DNA from: Podospora bellae-mahoneyi
Lineage: Eukaryota > Ascomycota > Sordariomycetes > Sordariales > Podosporaceae
Assembly: GCF_035222275.1 (NCBI RefSeq)
Contig: NC_085885.1
Span: 1,674,001 to 1,738,000, forward strand
Length of the DNA: 64,000 nt
Direction of reading: 5' to 3'
Of the stretch, positions 46,086 to 57,410 are shown piece by piece. Within the stretch, counting starts at the first letter, position 1. Every line of letters starts with the position of its first letter. A model generated the notes under the pieces. That model saw nothing but the letters and a program-made list of their open reading frames with translations, had not been told where the DNA came from and made no database searches. The position numbers were made by a program, and so were the translations under genes.

Positions 46086-49000
46086 AGAATGGCTCTCAAG
46101 CAAGCTTCGGACGAAACTTCGCCAGCTGTGCCAGATGAGCAGTACAGCTGTCTTTAGACGAAATTCTTTCTCTCCTTGAAGAGCAGGGTGCACTTGGGCA
46201 CTCGTCTCTTTTTGACGAGATTCACTTGGTCTTACGATTTCATTTTTGTCATGGCGTTTTATTGGGGGCATTGGCTTTATTAAAGAGTGAGTTTCGCAGC
46301 AAGAGTTGTTCTCTGGCGGTTATGCATCTCTTATGGTATCAATGGCGATTCATGGTTTCATCATACTAGCATTGTAATGCATACTGGAGTCTATCCAGGG
46401 CGCCATCTCATTCATTGAATTGGACGTTAGGACAAGCTTTGAAGGTCGGGTAGCCATAGGAACAGGCGTTGTAATTTTCTCGTCTTGCTCGTTATTGTTG
46501 CTTCACACTGTTTTCATATGCTCATTAATGGAGCTTGTTAATTTTATTGTATCAATAAAACCTCGAGATGTGTTTATGTTGGCGATGGTGTTTGATATCT
46601 TGAGACGCATGAAGGCTACTTGGGATAACATGAGTGCCAAACCTTTCATCCGAAAATAGGTATAGGTAGTGACGTTGATGTGATGGAGATTGGACCATAG
46701 ATTCTAGGAAGGGGACGCTAATGCAGGAACAAATCATCTCCACAACCTCAGATTATAAAGCTGAAACTGGTACTAGGGTTTGTGATGGACGGTATTCTGA
46801 AGGGCGAATGGAGATGGAGGTTTGAGTTGGCTGGTATACGCTGGTTTTGCGAGGACGTTGACAACACATACATAGGTGCATACATGCCTATATTTGGGTT
46901 GACCGAGGTAAGAGACCTACCCACATAAATGTGGTGCAACGGGAAAACCATGGCTTTTTTGCGGTGCGTACCTTATGTATGTTTGTCGGTCAGCCATTGA
47001 CGATATTTTGTCTTGGGTTATTTTTATATCTGTTGCTTTCTTCTTTCTCTCTTGCAGAGGCTGGCTTACGGGTATCTAGGTGGCTTATGTTGCTTTTTTT
47101 TTTTTTTTTTGGTATGTATGTTTATGCCCATGCTGACTAGAGACATGCAGGAGGTGTATGTCTTTCCTAAGCATGGCACTGAGAGAATTCGAGTTGTCCG
47201 AGAAGTCCAATGGGGGTGGTACGAAGGATTGATGAATTTGTGGAACTGGCAAACGTGGGGGGTAAGGGAACAGAGGGATGGTTGGTTTGTGAGATGTTGT
47301 GTTAGGGTTTGGGAGCTGGGTATTTTATGTTGTGGTGGGTTTGACGGGCCACGCGATGTGGGTGAGTGGTGGGACAGCAGAGAGCGGTGGTTGAGGTGGG
47401 AAGGACAGAACCAGGGGAAAGACAAACTAGAGGTAAGGTTATTTCGAAAAGGGTGTTTGTGTTGTAGGTTGGATGTTGAAGTGGATGTTGAAGGATGATC
47501 TGAGACGATGTTCACAATGACGGGGAGACGACCGGCTGATCAGACCAAGGAAAAATGAAAGGAGGGGGAGATGACAGGAGGCCTTGTTCTACAATACTAG
47601 GAGATGTTGTGCGAGCATCTGAAGTCAATATTCAAAGGGCTCGTGTGACGACGGTGTGGTTCGAAAAGGAAGCTGAGTGAGCGTATGTACGCAGTGGAAT
47701 AAAAAGGCGAGTTGCATATTCCCAGCTTCCAATGCTGTTCTTTTACGACGCCAAGAAGTCAATAGATGAACGCAAAGATGCATAATTATGTATGCGGGCG
47801 GCCGGGATACGATTTCAATATTTGAAGAAGTCATCATCATCATCATCGGATATATTCGAAGGGGACAAGGTGGATTTGGAGGTGTGGAAAAGGTATGTTT
47901 CAAAGACATCCTTGAAGGGCCCCTTGAAGGGCCCCTTGAAGCTCCACGACGATGATGGCGCCGGCAGTCTCAAGGCTGAAGGACGTCTCAGACTTGGGAA
48001 GCCGAGCCCACTTTTGGACCCCACATAGCGGAGCGGGGAATGGCCGGCCGAAGCTTGGATCGATCTGGTTTGTTGGGGGGCTGGGATTTCTAGGACCAGC
48101 TCCCTGAAGATGTGCCGAGCTTGGTCCGGAACGGAGTATGCAGAGGAACGTCATGATTTTTGGTTGTTTTATGAGGTGAGGGTTTTCATTGTTTAGGAAG
48201 TCGTGATGCTTCTAGTCTGTTGATATCAATTGATCCCCCACACCTCCCAGATCTCTCATTCATCAGTTTGTGATGACAGTTGGATCTCTTATTCATCAGT
48301 TTGTGATGACAGTTGGTGCTGTGGCCTCTCATAGGGCAGTTGGGAAAAAAGACGTGTGGATCCTGGTCCCTGCGGATTTTTGAGTTTGGTTCGGAACCGC
48401 GCACCCCTAAATTGAGAACCACGACGGACATGGGAGGGCCCTTCGCGGGTTTGGCTCCAATTCGACCAGCCCTCGACTTCAGCAGGGATGGACTCCCGCA
48501 ACGAAACCTCACAATTTGCTTCTTTCATCACACGCAGCTTGACACATGTCCCAGAGATGCTGATAGGTGGTGGTGGTCAGCAAGAAGCAAAAAAATAAAA
48601 AATAAGACTCACTCGGAGTCTTTGCCAGTCCTTTGGGATTGGGATAGCGCTGCCGCCGCTGCGCTACCACCTAGGTAGATTGGGTAGGCGCCCAAACATC
48701 ACCACTCCTGGCAGCCGACGAGCCCACCACAGAACAACTGAAAGCGCTCAAAATCGAGCGCACGAGACACAGTTACACGGCTGTGTCTTACTTGGATGAG
48801 GTTCCCGTCCGATGTGAAGGCGAGCCCCAAGCGCCAGCTTTCCCAGCGAAGAGGAAAACAGGAAACACGGCTGGCGCATCAAGTGACTCGAGACCAGGCC
48901 CTGCCGAACCCCCCCCCCCACCCCCAGTCCCATCCAGTCCCATCCAAGTCCTTGCACGGCTGTTGCTGTCTATGTTCCCGCTTTCGCTTTCCCCCGATCA

Positions 49001-49627
49001 TCCCCCCCGTCAACCGCCCCGGGGCGTCATGTCCATCCATTCCACATTTCCACATATCGTTTATATAGGAAAACGTTCTTCCCACTCCCCTGGCTGTGAG
49101 ACCCCTTCCCCCCTCCCCTCCGTGGGTTTCCCTCGTTTATTCAGTTCCCCCCCCTCCCCTCCACCTCCATCTCATCTCACTCATCAATATATACAACCCG
49201 TCCAGTGCATTGGGCCAAAAACTTGAACGCGGCACAGTTTGAGCTCTGACGTATATTCGGCAAAGCTGTTGTGATAATCTCTGGTTCGACCACTCTCGTT
49301 GCGACCTCGGGACCACCTGTCCCGTCTGCAGCTCGGAGCTTTGGGGAACACGCGCGCCCTGCCTTATTTTGTTGCTCCTCCTTCCTTATTCGAGCCTCGA
49401 CCATCTGTCGGCTCACGCGTTCGACACCTGCAGGATTTGATCCCTTCCTTTCATTGTTTTGTTTTGGATTGCGACTCGGCCAGGAAGGGATTTGTTTACA
49501 AAACTCGATGACTGGCGGTCTATCTTCCCATGTATTGCGATCACCAATCATCTCGACGACAAAGCTGGCGCCAGATCCATAGCAGCATTCCAGCCCATTG
49601 GCCAAATTTGAGTAGACGACAAGAGGC
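46086..49627. other. 3.5 kb intergenic region upstream of the PH-domain gene
   Basis: No gene I can support. It contains an 18-nt poly-T run near 47093-47110, a short repeat of TTGAAGGGCCCC near 47912-47938, a 33-bp tandem duplication at 48251-48316, and CT/CCC-rich DNA at 48900-49170, which looks like a long 5' leader of the PH-domain gene. Open frames such as 47013-47498 have skewed composition and no motifs. Confidence 0.5.
48251..48316 (+). repeat. 33-bp tandem duplication
   Basis: Two adjacent 33-bp units, 48251-48283 and 48284-48316, differ at one position (CTCATT versus CTTATT). Confidence 0.95.
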
Positions 49628-51997
49628 ATGACGGGGCAACAAGGGGATCCGGCACCTACTGCAGCCGGGCTTGAAGCGTTGCAGAATTCGTTAGGGAGGA
49701 GGTCACGACCGCCGCCACTGGGGGATTGGAATGCGGAGGCGGGAAAGATACCGCTGCGCGACGACGACAAGCTACGCCGGAGAGAGTCAAGGCTAGGGTT
49801 GAGGAGTATATTCGGCCGGAACAAGAGCACATCGGTAACGGCGGCACCGGCCTCGCCACGAGAGGCGCAACGGAGTAGCGGGATTCGCGCCTCACTAACG
49901 AACTGGCCCTATCAGTTTCATCATCAGCGCTCTGAGAGCACACTTGCTTCACAAGCAGGGCAGAATCTCAAACATAAGAAATCAACAGGGGGGCAACCAT
50001 CGCCAGAAGGAATTGTGCCATGGAGCCCACCGCCATTGTTTCAAGCTTACCCCCAAGCGATCAAACACGCCCATCTACCGGCATGCACCGCTTCTACTGA
50101 ATCGGTACTACGACTCAACAACAAGACCAGCTTCTCCATTGGAGGCAGCTCAAATCCGGCGACACCAGTAGTTGACAAGTTTGACGAGTCCATTGGCGAG
50201 AAGACAGAGAAACCGAAGAGGAGACATCGGAGGAATACGTCGGGACTTGGTGGGGAGTTTAAGTGGACAACAAAGATCTTTGTTTTGGTTACGGCCGGGT
50301 ACCTGCTTCAGTTTTCAGGTGAGGGATCGTACGACCGACTGCCGGAAAAGATCCTTCATTTGGGAAAGGACTCGGCGGCATTTGCCAGTGATGCCATCCC
50401 GGGACGGCATTGGGTCCTACAAATATCAGCAGTAGCCGAGTCGGATCGTGTTCCGAGCTCCCATGGCTCTTCTTTGTTGGCACGCCTGCCCTTCATGGGG
50501 CAAGAGAGGGGCCGTTCTCCGCATTTCCTGATGGTGTTCGAGAGTGCTGAGGAAATGGATGCCTGGATTGCAGTATTAAGGCGTGAAATTGAGGCACTGG
50601 GTGGCAGGAAGGTTTTGTCTGAGACTGGCAAACCAAAGACAGCTGATGAAGACTCGCAGCTGAAAAGCCAAACAAGTCAGCGGACGTTGGTCGTCAGAGA
50701 CCCAGAGCGCTTTTCACGGATCTGGGACCATAGCTCCTTGAACCCGGATATCCAACTCGATGGTGCGGACGAGGATGTACGCGAACAGTCATTTGACGAT
50801 ACGTCCTCGGCGAGTGTTATTTCCCATGACGGCCGGCAACTGGATGCGCTCAGGGATAGCACCAATCGGTTTTCTTACGTCTCATCGGGCCAGCGCACCA
50901 TGATCACATCTGCTGGTTCATCGCCTGCTTGCTCTCCTATTCGGGACACCTTTGCGGAACACGAGTCTGTGACACCGGACATGCCGCCCGTGGACGAGCA
51001 CTGGTTGCCAAAGATGAGGCCCAATGCTGCGGCGATCAACGACCGGAGACAGTCGCTTCAGGCAGGGAACCATGTGCTCGAGATGCATCTTTCAACACCA
51101 CAGACTCTTCGTCCTCGGTCGACTGAAATGGTGCCTCCGTTTTCGCCCGGCTCGCACCCAGGGTCTAATTTCAGCATTCCCCAAGGCATTAGCAAGCGAT
51201 TTCCGGTAAAAGGGGTTGATTTCACCCCTGGTTCTTTCTCAACATTGCCATCTCGATTTGGCTCGCGAAGGCCACCTCCGTCTGCCTTGTCTATCAACTC
51301 CCGTCCGCTGTCCCTGGTTCTCGATCAACCCTCGCCAGCATCCTCGCCAATGAGCCACGCAAGGAAGAACAGCGCCCAGAGCACATTATCGAGCACACCA
51401 GAAGCTCTATCAACCTCTCCACCATCGCATTTGTGGATCGAAAGCGACAAGTCAGACGAAGAGCTCAACTCCCCTGTCCAGCCCTCATCATATCCATCAA
51501 TCGAGGACAGCCCACCAAAGTCCAAGCTGAACCCACCGCCACGACCTCGACGTCCCTCCGCTTGTTCAGACATCATCGAGGACGAGAGAAGTCTCATCTC
51601 TTCACAATCCCACCTCACAGCCCATCTCTGCGAGGGACCTCGATCATCCTCCTCGTTGGGCACATACGGGGGAGGGTTAAGCAGACTATCCGAAACCCTC
51701 GAGCCTCGGGCTAGAAGATCGAGCTTCTCCGCCCAAGCAGGAACCTCACTGTCACTAAGCCCGAGATACCTCTCCCAACGCCCACTTAAATCAATTGCGA
51801 GATCATCACAACATTTGAGAATCGACTCCCTCGTTAGCCCACAGTTCCTGAACTCGAGCAGGAGTATGTCCATGCTTGCAGAGGGACCACCACCAGCACC
51901 ACCACCAACGAGGGCTTTGCCGCCAATCCCTAAAAGGACATCCACTGGGGGTGGCAGGAGTAGTTATGTGGCGGCCGCACCGCCGGGGTTCATATAA
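49628..51997 (+). CDS. PH-domain protein, 789 aa
   Basis: Single-exon protein with one pleckstrin-homology domain, expected to bind phosphoinositides or partners at a membrane. The domain spans about residues 208-325. It begins at GGEFKWTTKIFVLVTAGYLL and includes QFSGEG, the GRHWVLQIS strand, FLMVFESAEEMDAWI and the final helix WIAVLRREIEAL. The N-terminal 200 residues are basic and disordered (RLGLRSIFGRNKS). The C-terminal 460 residues are Ser/Pro-rich, ending in a proline tract (PPPAPPPTRALPPIPKR) that could bind SH3 domains. No catalytic domain is seen. The start chosen is the first ATG after a stop; an in-frame shorter start is possible. Confidence 0.8.
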   Translation: MTGQQGDPAPTAAGLEALQNSLGRRSRPPPLGDWNAEAGKIPLRDDDKLRRRESRLGLRSIFGRNKSTSVTAAPASPREAQRSSGIRASLTNWPYQFHHQRSESTLASQAGQNLKHKKSTGGQPSPEGIVPWSPPPLFQAYPQAIKHAHLPACTASTESVLRLNNKTSFSIGGSSNPATPVVDKFDESIGEKTEKPKRRHRRNTSGLGGEFKWTTKIFVLVTAGYLLQFSGEGSYDRLPEKILHLGKDSAAFASDAIPGRHWVLQISAVAESDRVPSSHGSSLLARLPFMGQERGRSPHFLMVFESAEEMDAWIAVLRREIEALGGRKVLSETGKPKTADEDSQLKSQTSQRTLVVRDPERFSRIWDHSSLNPDIQLDGADEDVREQSFDDTSSASVISHDGRQLDALRDSTNRFSYVSSGQRTMITSAGSSPACSPIRDTFAEHESVTPDMPPVDEHWLPKMRPNAAAINDRRQSLQAGNHVLEMHLSTPQTLRPRSTEMVPPFSPGSHPGSNFSIPQGISKRFPVKGVDFTPGSFSTLPSRFGSRRPPPSALSINSRPLSLVLDQPSPASSPMSHARKNSAQSTLSSTPEALSTSPPSHLWIESDKSDEELNSPVQPSSYPSIEDSPPKSKLNPPPRPRRPSACSDIIEDERSLISSQSHLTAHLCEGPRSSSSLGTYGGGLSRLSETLEPRARRSSFSAQAGTSLSLSPRYLSQRPLKSIARSSQHLRIDSLVSPQFLNSSRSMSMLAEGPPPAPPPTRALPPIPKRTSTGGGRSSYVAAAPPGFI

Positions 51998-52852
51998 TCC
52001 CCAGATTTTATCCCATTCACTTCTATAGGGCAGTTGATCTGCTATTTTCAAAGGAAGGTTAATCATCAAAAGGATGGAGGTGGAGGGGGGGGGGAAGGTA
52101 TATGATGATCAGGAATATGGAAAGGATTCATCGAGGATTTTATACCCAGAGAAAGCAGAGAAGAACACGACGTCTGACGACATTTTCTATTATATATATA
52201 TATATATTACTTCTTGGTTGGTTTGAGGGTTAGGGTATTCTGTTGCTTCCATAGCGGGCATGGTTAGTTAGCGGTAGGAGTTTGTGAGGGATGGGTAGGG
52301 GAGATTAAATGAATTGAATAGAAATGTTGAGAACAATACTAACGGGGTGTCTTTGTGTGATGACTGTGATGACAGATGCGGCTTTGGGGGAGGGATTAGT
52401 TGATTTGAAGGGGTTAGGGTTGACGGTTGAGTTACGGTGTAGGGTTGGGCGAGGGCAGATGAAGTCGGTGGGTTGAAGTCGACCTGCCAGTCAAAGCCCT
52501 TTTTTTATATAATAAAAATGGGGGCATCAAAAACAGGTGACTGCCTGTTTTCGCTTCATCTGAAAAATTGCACCAAAGCCACAACAACGTTGAGGTCACC
52601 GTTGCAAAAACCACAACTCGCTGAAGTGAGGGGCGGCGATTTCCTGTCCAATTTTCAGCCCCACACTTTTGAATATCCCAAAAATTTGGTCAAGCGAACC
52701 TTCCTGTCCTTCCACACCCCACCACTTGTCAACCGTCCACCACCACGAAAACAACGCGTGCAACCGGCGAAACCGACCTGGGACGACCGACTTTTTCTCG
52801 AATTTATCACACTTCCGATCTCCCTCTTCCTGCAGATCGCAAATCAGTCAAA
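51998..52852. other. Intergenic: 3' flank of the PH-domain gene and eIF3g promoter
   Basis: Contains a short TA repeat near 52190-52207 and a pyrimidine-rich leader before the eIF3g start. No gene seen. Confidence 0.5.
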
Positions 52853-54506
52853 ATGGCCGCGCAAGCTAAGTGAGCCTTACCACACTCCACAACCACACCC
52901 ACCACTTGTGTGCCCTTTCCCCTAGGGTCCTTACTAACTCCCACCACCAACCAGGCACGACTGGGCCGACGACGACGACCTCGACGAGCTCACCACCGCC
53001 GATCTTCCCCCCCCCCAGAAAATCCAAAACAAGGACGGCTCCACCACCATCATCGAGTACCGCTACAACGACCAGAACCAAAAAGTGAAGACGACCCGCC
53101 GCATTCGCTACATCACCCATCGCGAGGTCGTCAACCCGCGCGTTGCCGAGCGCAAGGCCTGGGCCAAGTTTGGACAGTCGGCCAAGGACGGGGCCGGGCC
53201 GGCGCCCGACACGACGAGCGTGGGGGAGAATATCATCTTCCGGCCGAGTATCAATTGGAGGAAGGATGCGAAGGATGAGAGCAAGGATCCGAATGCACAG
53301 GCTATGAAGGATAAGTTGAAGGATAAGAAGGTTAAGGTATGTGAATTGGTGGTGGTGATTTTGTGGTGTTTTTGGGGGGAGAGGAGGGAGGGGGGTGTCA
53401 GGGCGAGTGTCCTGCAGGTTGGGAGTGACTACTGTTTGTCAGCTGGTTGAGGTGACTGGTTAACTTGGCCATGAGCTCTTATCGATCTTCGCGATGGGTG
53501 GCTGTGGTTAAGTCTGTTCAGATTCGAGTCGCCTCGCTGGCTGGCGTGACGGAGCTTCTTCCTGTTGGGACTGAACACAGGAACTGGTGGATGGCGGCGT
53601 TTACCCCTTTCTCCCCCTTTTTCAGGGACTGGTGGAAGCCAGTTACCTCCCACCCCCCTCCCTTTTCCCCTTTCCCCTTCTCCCCTTTCCCCTTTCCTCT
53701 TCTCCCCTTTCCCCTTCTCCCCTTTCTTCAGGCACTTGTGGATGCTGCTTTCCTCGTCTCCATTTTTCTTGGCATCGATGGATAAGTTTGATGATCATGT
53801 CAAGGGGAGAGACCGGAACATATCGACATCTGCAATGGCGAGCAGGAGACGCCTGGAAGTAGTCTTTCCACTTCAAGAAACGTCAGACGAGCTCATGATT
53901 ATGAATTTTGCGAGACTAATTTGCTCGGTAGTGTCGTATTTGCAACGGAGAGCATTTCACGGCGAGATGTCCCTACAAGGATACGATGGCCCCTATCGGC
54001 GAGGCTGCTGGCGCGGATGTGGCGGCTGGGATGGGAGACGATGCTGGGGCCGGGGGTGCCGGTCCCGGGGGTGCTGGGGCGCCCGGGGCGGGGAAGAAGG
54101 GAAGCTATGTACCGCCTGCGTTGCGTGGTGCTGGGGGTGCTGCCGGGGCGGGAGCGGGCGAGAGAATGGGTGGGAAGTATGGCGAGAGGGACGACTTGGC
54201 CACGCTCAGAGTTACCAACGTAAGTTTACTGTTAACGTGGGAAACCAGAAGCGGAGTATCTGCTGACACAGGAAATGATAGGTCTCCGAGATGGCGGAAG
54301 AGAACGAGCTGCGCGATATGTTCGAGCGCTTCGGTCGGGTTACTCGCGTCTTCTTGGCCAAAGATCGCGACACTGGTCTGGCCAAGGGCTTTGCCTTCAT
54401 CAGTTTCGCGGACCGTGGTGACGCTGTTAAGGCTTGTGCCAAGATGGACGGTTTCGGTTTCAGGCACTTGATTCTCAGAGTCGAGTTTGCGAAGAAGGCT
54501 GCGTAA
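52853..54506 (+). CDS. TIF35: Translation initiation factor eIF3 subunit g, 303 aa
   Basis: RNA-binding subunit of eIF3, which helps mRNA scanning and reinitiation on the 40S subunit. Four exons: 52853-52869 (17 nt), 52955-53336, 53932-54219, 54282-54506. The N-terminus [18 protein letters not shown] leads to the conserved [21 protein letters not shown] region. The zinc knuckle [13 protein letters not shown] starts exactly at exon 3 (residues 134-146). A Gly/Ala-rich linker follows, with SYVPPALR. The C-terminal RRM (about 222-303) carries RNP2-like LRVTNVS and RNP1-like KGFAFISF. The second intron is 595 nt, unusually long here, with a long CCCCTTT/CCCCTTCT tract at about 53650-53730. Length fits fungal eIF3g (yeast 274). 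Confidence 0.96.
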
Positions 54507-55180
54507 AGTGGTTAGCCAACTGGTATCGACTTTTGGGAGGGTGTAAGAGGGGGTTTATTCTGGGATGGGCTTGGTAGCATGGGGAAAATAGACTGAGGAT
54601 TTGTCCTATGGGCATAATTGATGTTTTGTTATACTAAAAGCCTTTTGTGAATTCATCAAGCGTTAGGTATACTTGAAAGCAGGGGAGGGAAATGCAGTGT
54701 GTGGTGTGTACATCGATCGTGGGTATCAGATGTGTCTTTCATTATGACTATCAGGTCTCCATCTTGAACGGGCAGGCAATTTCATCTTCTGTGCCTTCAT
54801 TGTCTCAACAGGTGTCTGGCAAAGACACAAAGAGACCAGCTTTTTGAGCACCAACAAGAAGCACCTTTCATACAGCATTCATAGCCCCTGTTTAGACTCC
54901 CATGCAGGTATCCTTCGCTGCCTCCAAACAACCTAGTAATAGGTCTCTGTCTTACTTTGTTCCTTGCGGTGCCCGCTTTTGCTGGTTCTTGTTCGTGTCT
55001 CATCCATCATTAATTGTGCAATGTTGATAGGGGTGTCAAGGAAATAGTAGTGAATGTCTGCCGCTTCTCTGCGGAGTTGCAAGTGTGGTGTATGTAAGCA
55101 AAGGGAAATAAATAGAAGAGAGTGTTGTGTAATGTGTCACCGGTCCATCTCAAATGATGAATCCTGTTCTGTCCAGGGCT
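54507..55180. other. Intergenic: convergent 3' flanks of eIF3g and the hypothetical gene
   Basis: 0.67 kb between converging stops with AT-richer DNA expected for polyadenylation sites. No gene seen. Confidence 0.55.
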
Positions 55181-56068
55181 TTACTGCCTCCCCTTCCCCT
55201 TTGCCCGTCCCTTCCCCTTCCACCGCTTCGTTTGAACCCTCTCCTCATCAATCGTGTCCTCCTTTGGCGTAGGGAGCTCCTTTTCCACCATCACCTCTGT
55301 CTGCCTTTCCTCGTCACCAATCTCGACCTTGTTGTCACTGATGACGTCTTCCTCTTGCCTGTATCCCTGGTCGTCACCCTCTGCTGTGCGCGCCCTTTCC
55401 AAGCGGTCGCTGTCGACTGGACTCCTTTCTACCCTCCCCTCTTTTTCTGTTCTCTCTTCCAGCTTCCTCTGTTTTTCTTGCTCCTTTGCAGCTTTTTTCT
55501 CCTCTCTGCCAGCCTGCCACTTGTATTTCTTTTCTTTGGCCACGTAGGCGGATGACTTTACAACACCTAACATGAGTCGGATCCCAAGAGCGAAATGAAG
55601 CCAGGCTTGTCTGAGATGGTCTTTTGACTCGGCGTAGTTGGCGCGGGCGGCGGCTGCTCGTTTGCGGGTGCGGTAGGCTTTTTCGGTGCGGGAGGCTTGT
55701 TTGAGTTGGGCGGAGATCTGGCGGGTTTGGAGGGCTAGGGCGGCCTCAGTGCCGGAGGTTCCGGCTGTCCCGGGGCGTTGACGGGTTTTGGGGATGTTGA
55801 GGGGGAGATGGGGGGAGGGTGGAGGGGATGCCGGCGGGGAGGGGAGGGGGAGGGGTTTGAATTGGTAGTTTGGGGGTTTGGGAGGGGGGGAGGGGGAGCG
55901 GGATTGGGAGGGTGAGGAAGGGGGGGAGGGAGGGAGAAGGGGAACGGGAGGGGAGGGAGGAGGGGGGATGGGGTTTATTGTTGAGGGGGGTGGTTGGCGT
56001 TTGCGGAACATGGTGGTGGTGATGTGAGGTGCTGGTGCAAGTCGAGTAGGTTCCAGGGATGATGGCAA
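55181..56068 (-). CDS. Hypothetical low-complexity protein, 295 aa
   Basis: I do not recognise it. The frame is open for 295 codons. Residues 20-95 are almost entirely Pro/Ser, followed by a helical, Ala/Arg/Lys-rich region (residues about 110-205). Within that is a short hydrophobic stretch, WLHFALGIRLMLGV, and the YVAKEKKYKWQAGREEKK run. The C-terminus is charged and ends in Lys/Arg/Gly repeats. A second possible start, MFRKRQ, is at 56011. The conserved-looking helical core argues for a real gene, but the proline part is reinforced by purine/pyrimidine asymmetry of the DNA, so the N-terminus could be non-coding. Confidence 0.55.
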   Translation of the reverse strand: MPSSLEPTRLAPAPHITTTMFRKRQPPPSTINPIPPPPSPPVPLLPPSPPSSPSQSRSPSPPPKPPNYQFKPLPLPSPPASPPPSPHLPLNIPKTRQRPGTAGTSGTEAALALQTRQISAQLKQASRTEKAYRTRKRAAAARANYAESKDHLRQAWLHFALGIRLMLGVVKSSAYVAKEKKYKWQAGREEKKAAKEQEKQRKLEERTEKEGRVERSPVDSDRLERARTAEGDDQGYRQEEDVISDNKVEIGDEERQTEVMVEKELPTPKEDTIDEERVQTKRWKGKGRAKGKGRQ

Positions 56069-57410
56069 CCTGGTTGGACGGAGCGATGAGAGCAGGATGA
56101 TCTGCGAACTATGTGTTGATTTATATGATCACTTGGAACAGAAGAAGCAAGGAGGGACCAAAAGGCTGATGGGAAACACCGTGGCGCTTGATTTATATCT
56201 TCATTGTCCACCACATATGTCGTGCCTCTGACATCGCGGTGACACCGAAAACGACCCTGCTATCCACACAACGCTAGACACGTCTGTCAATCATCCGATA
56301 GTTCATCCCATCATGAACGCCCAAGGAAACCCTAGAGGGATCGAATTCATGCGGTTCTTCATGCTGACCCCTGGCGGCTAACCTCGTCGTCGTCAGTTTC
56401 AGCTGCCCGCCGGGTGCCGCCAGGTCTAACACTGGCAGAGCATGACAATCCAATCAAATCAATGGCACCTCACAACCCGGTACTTGCAGCCCTCATCAGG
56501 CCAACGAGGATGGAATTAGCCGAAGTTGTGCAACGTCAAAACGACCGGTTCCTGCCTTGCCACACCCACCCTCCAAGAGAAAAAAGAACCCGGAAATCTG
56601 GAAAGGGGTGCGTGATATGGAGCCGTCATCAGCGGGTAGAAAGCCGTGGTGGTCCCCAGAAACCGTTGGAAACAAAACCAAAAAAAATAGATGCCAGATG
56701 GTGTCAAAACAGATTCAACCCCACGTTGGGCCGGGGTTTATTTTCTAGTATCGATAATCGCCAACGATAAACCAATTGGAAAAAGCCGTTCGTCCCTATC
56801 TGCGGGTACGCTGAAGTGTCCGCTCGTTGCCGACTGGTCCAGCAGAATCGTCAAAGGTCCCCTACAAACCCGCGAACCCACAAAGCTCAAGCAGAGCCAG
56901 AGGAAAGTGCATGTGAAATAAAAGCAGGAACCCCAGACTTTGAAGCGACGGGGCGGATCTATCTCCAAGACCATCATCTCCAAAACAGCAACTGCCGGCG
57001 ACAACCTGGGATTTCTGTGACATCAGACTGCAAAACCTGTTCCCCAGCAAAAGACCAAACAGAAAGCCGATAGGCCAGACCCTCGGGGATACCACCGGCA
57101 TAGCCTGGAACAGAAAACTGTCTACCACACCGCGTGCAGACACGGCACAGCAACACCCAAACCTAAATTGTTCTTGGCGCGGGAACGTGGGCGGTTTGGT
57201 TTGTCTTTGCCATCACACGACCAACCCGTTGCTTCGAACTCGCTCTCTTTTTGCCCCTCCCTCCCTCTTCCTCACCTATAACCTCGAACCGCCATCTCAA
57301 CCCTCACACCACAAACTCGGTGATGGTCTCGGGGCCAGGAAAGCTCAACCTTGGTCTCTGCTTGTAAATCGGTCTTCAACACCGACGACAAACGCCGAGG
57401 GAAATCAGTC
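56069..57410. other. Intergenic: divergent promoters of the hypothetical gene and CHO2
   Basis: 1.34 kb with no motif-bearing ORF. The last 200 bp before 57411 are pyrimidine-rich, typical of a fungal 5' leader. Confidence 0.5.

Noticed and set aside
47013-47515. Opposed ORFs in both strands upstream of the PH-domain gene
   Set aside because: Strong G/T skew explains the open frames; Trp/Gly/Val-rich on one strand and His/Ser/Thr-rich on the other, no motif, and a poly-T run at the start.
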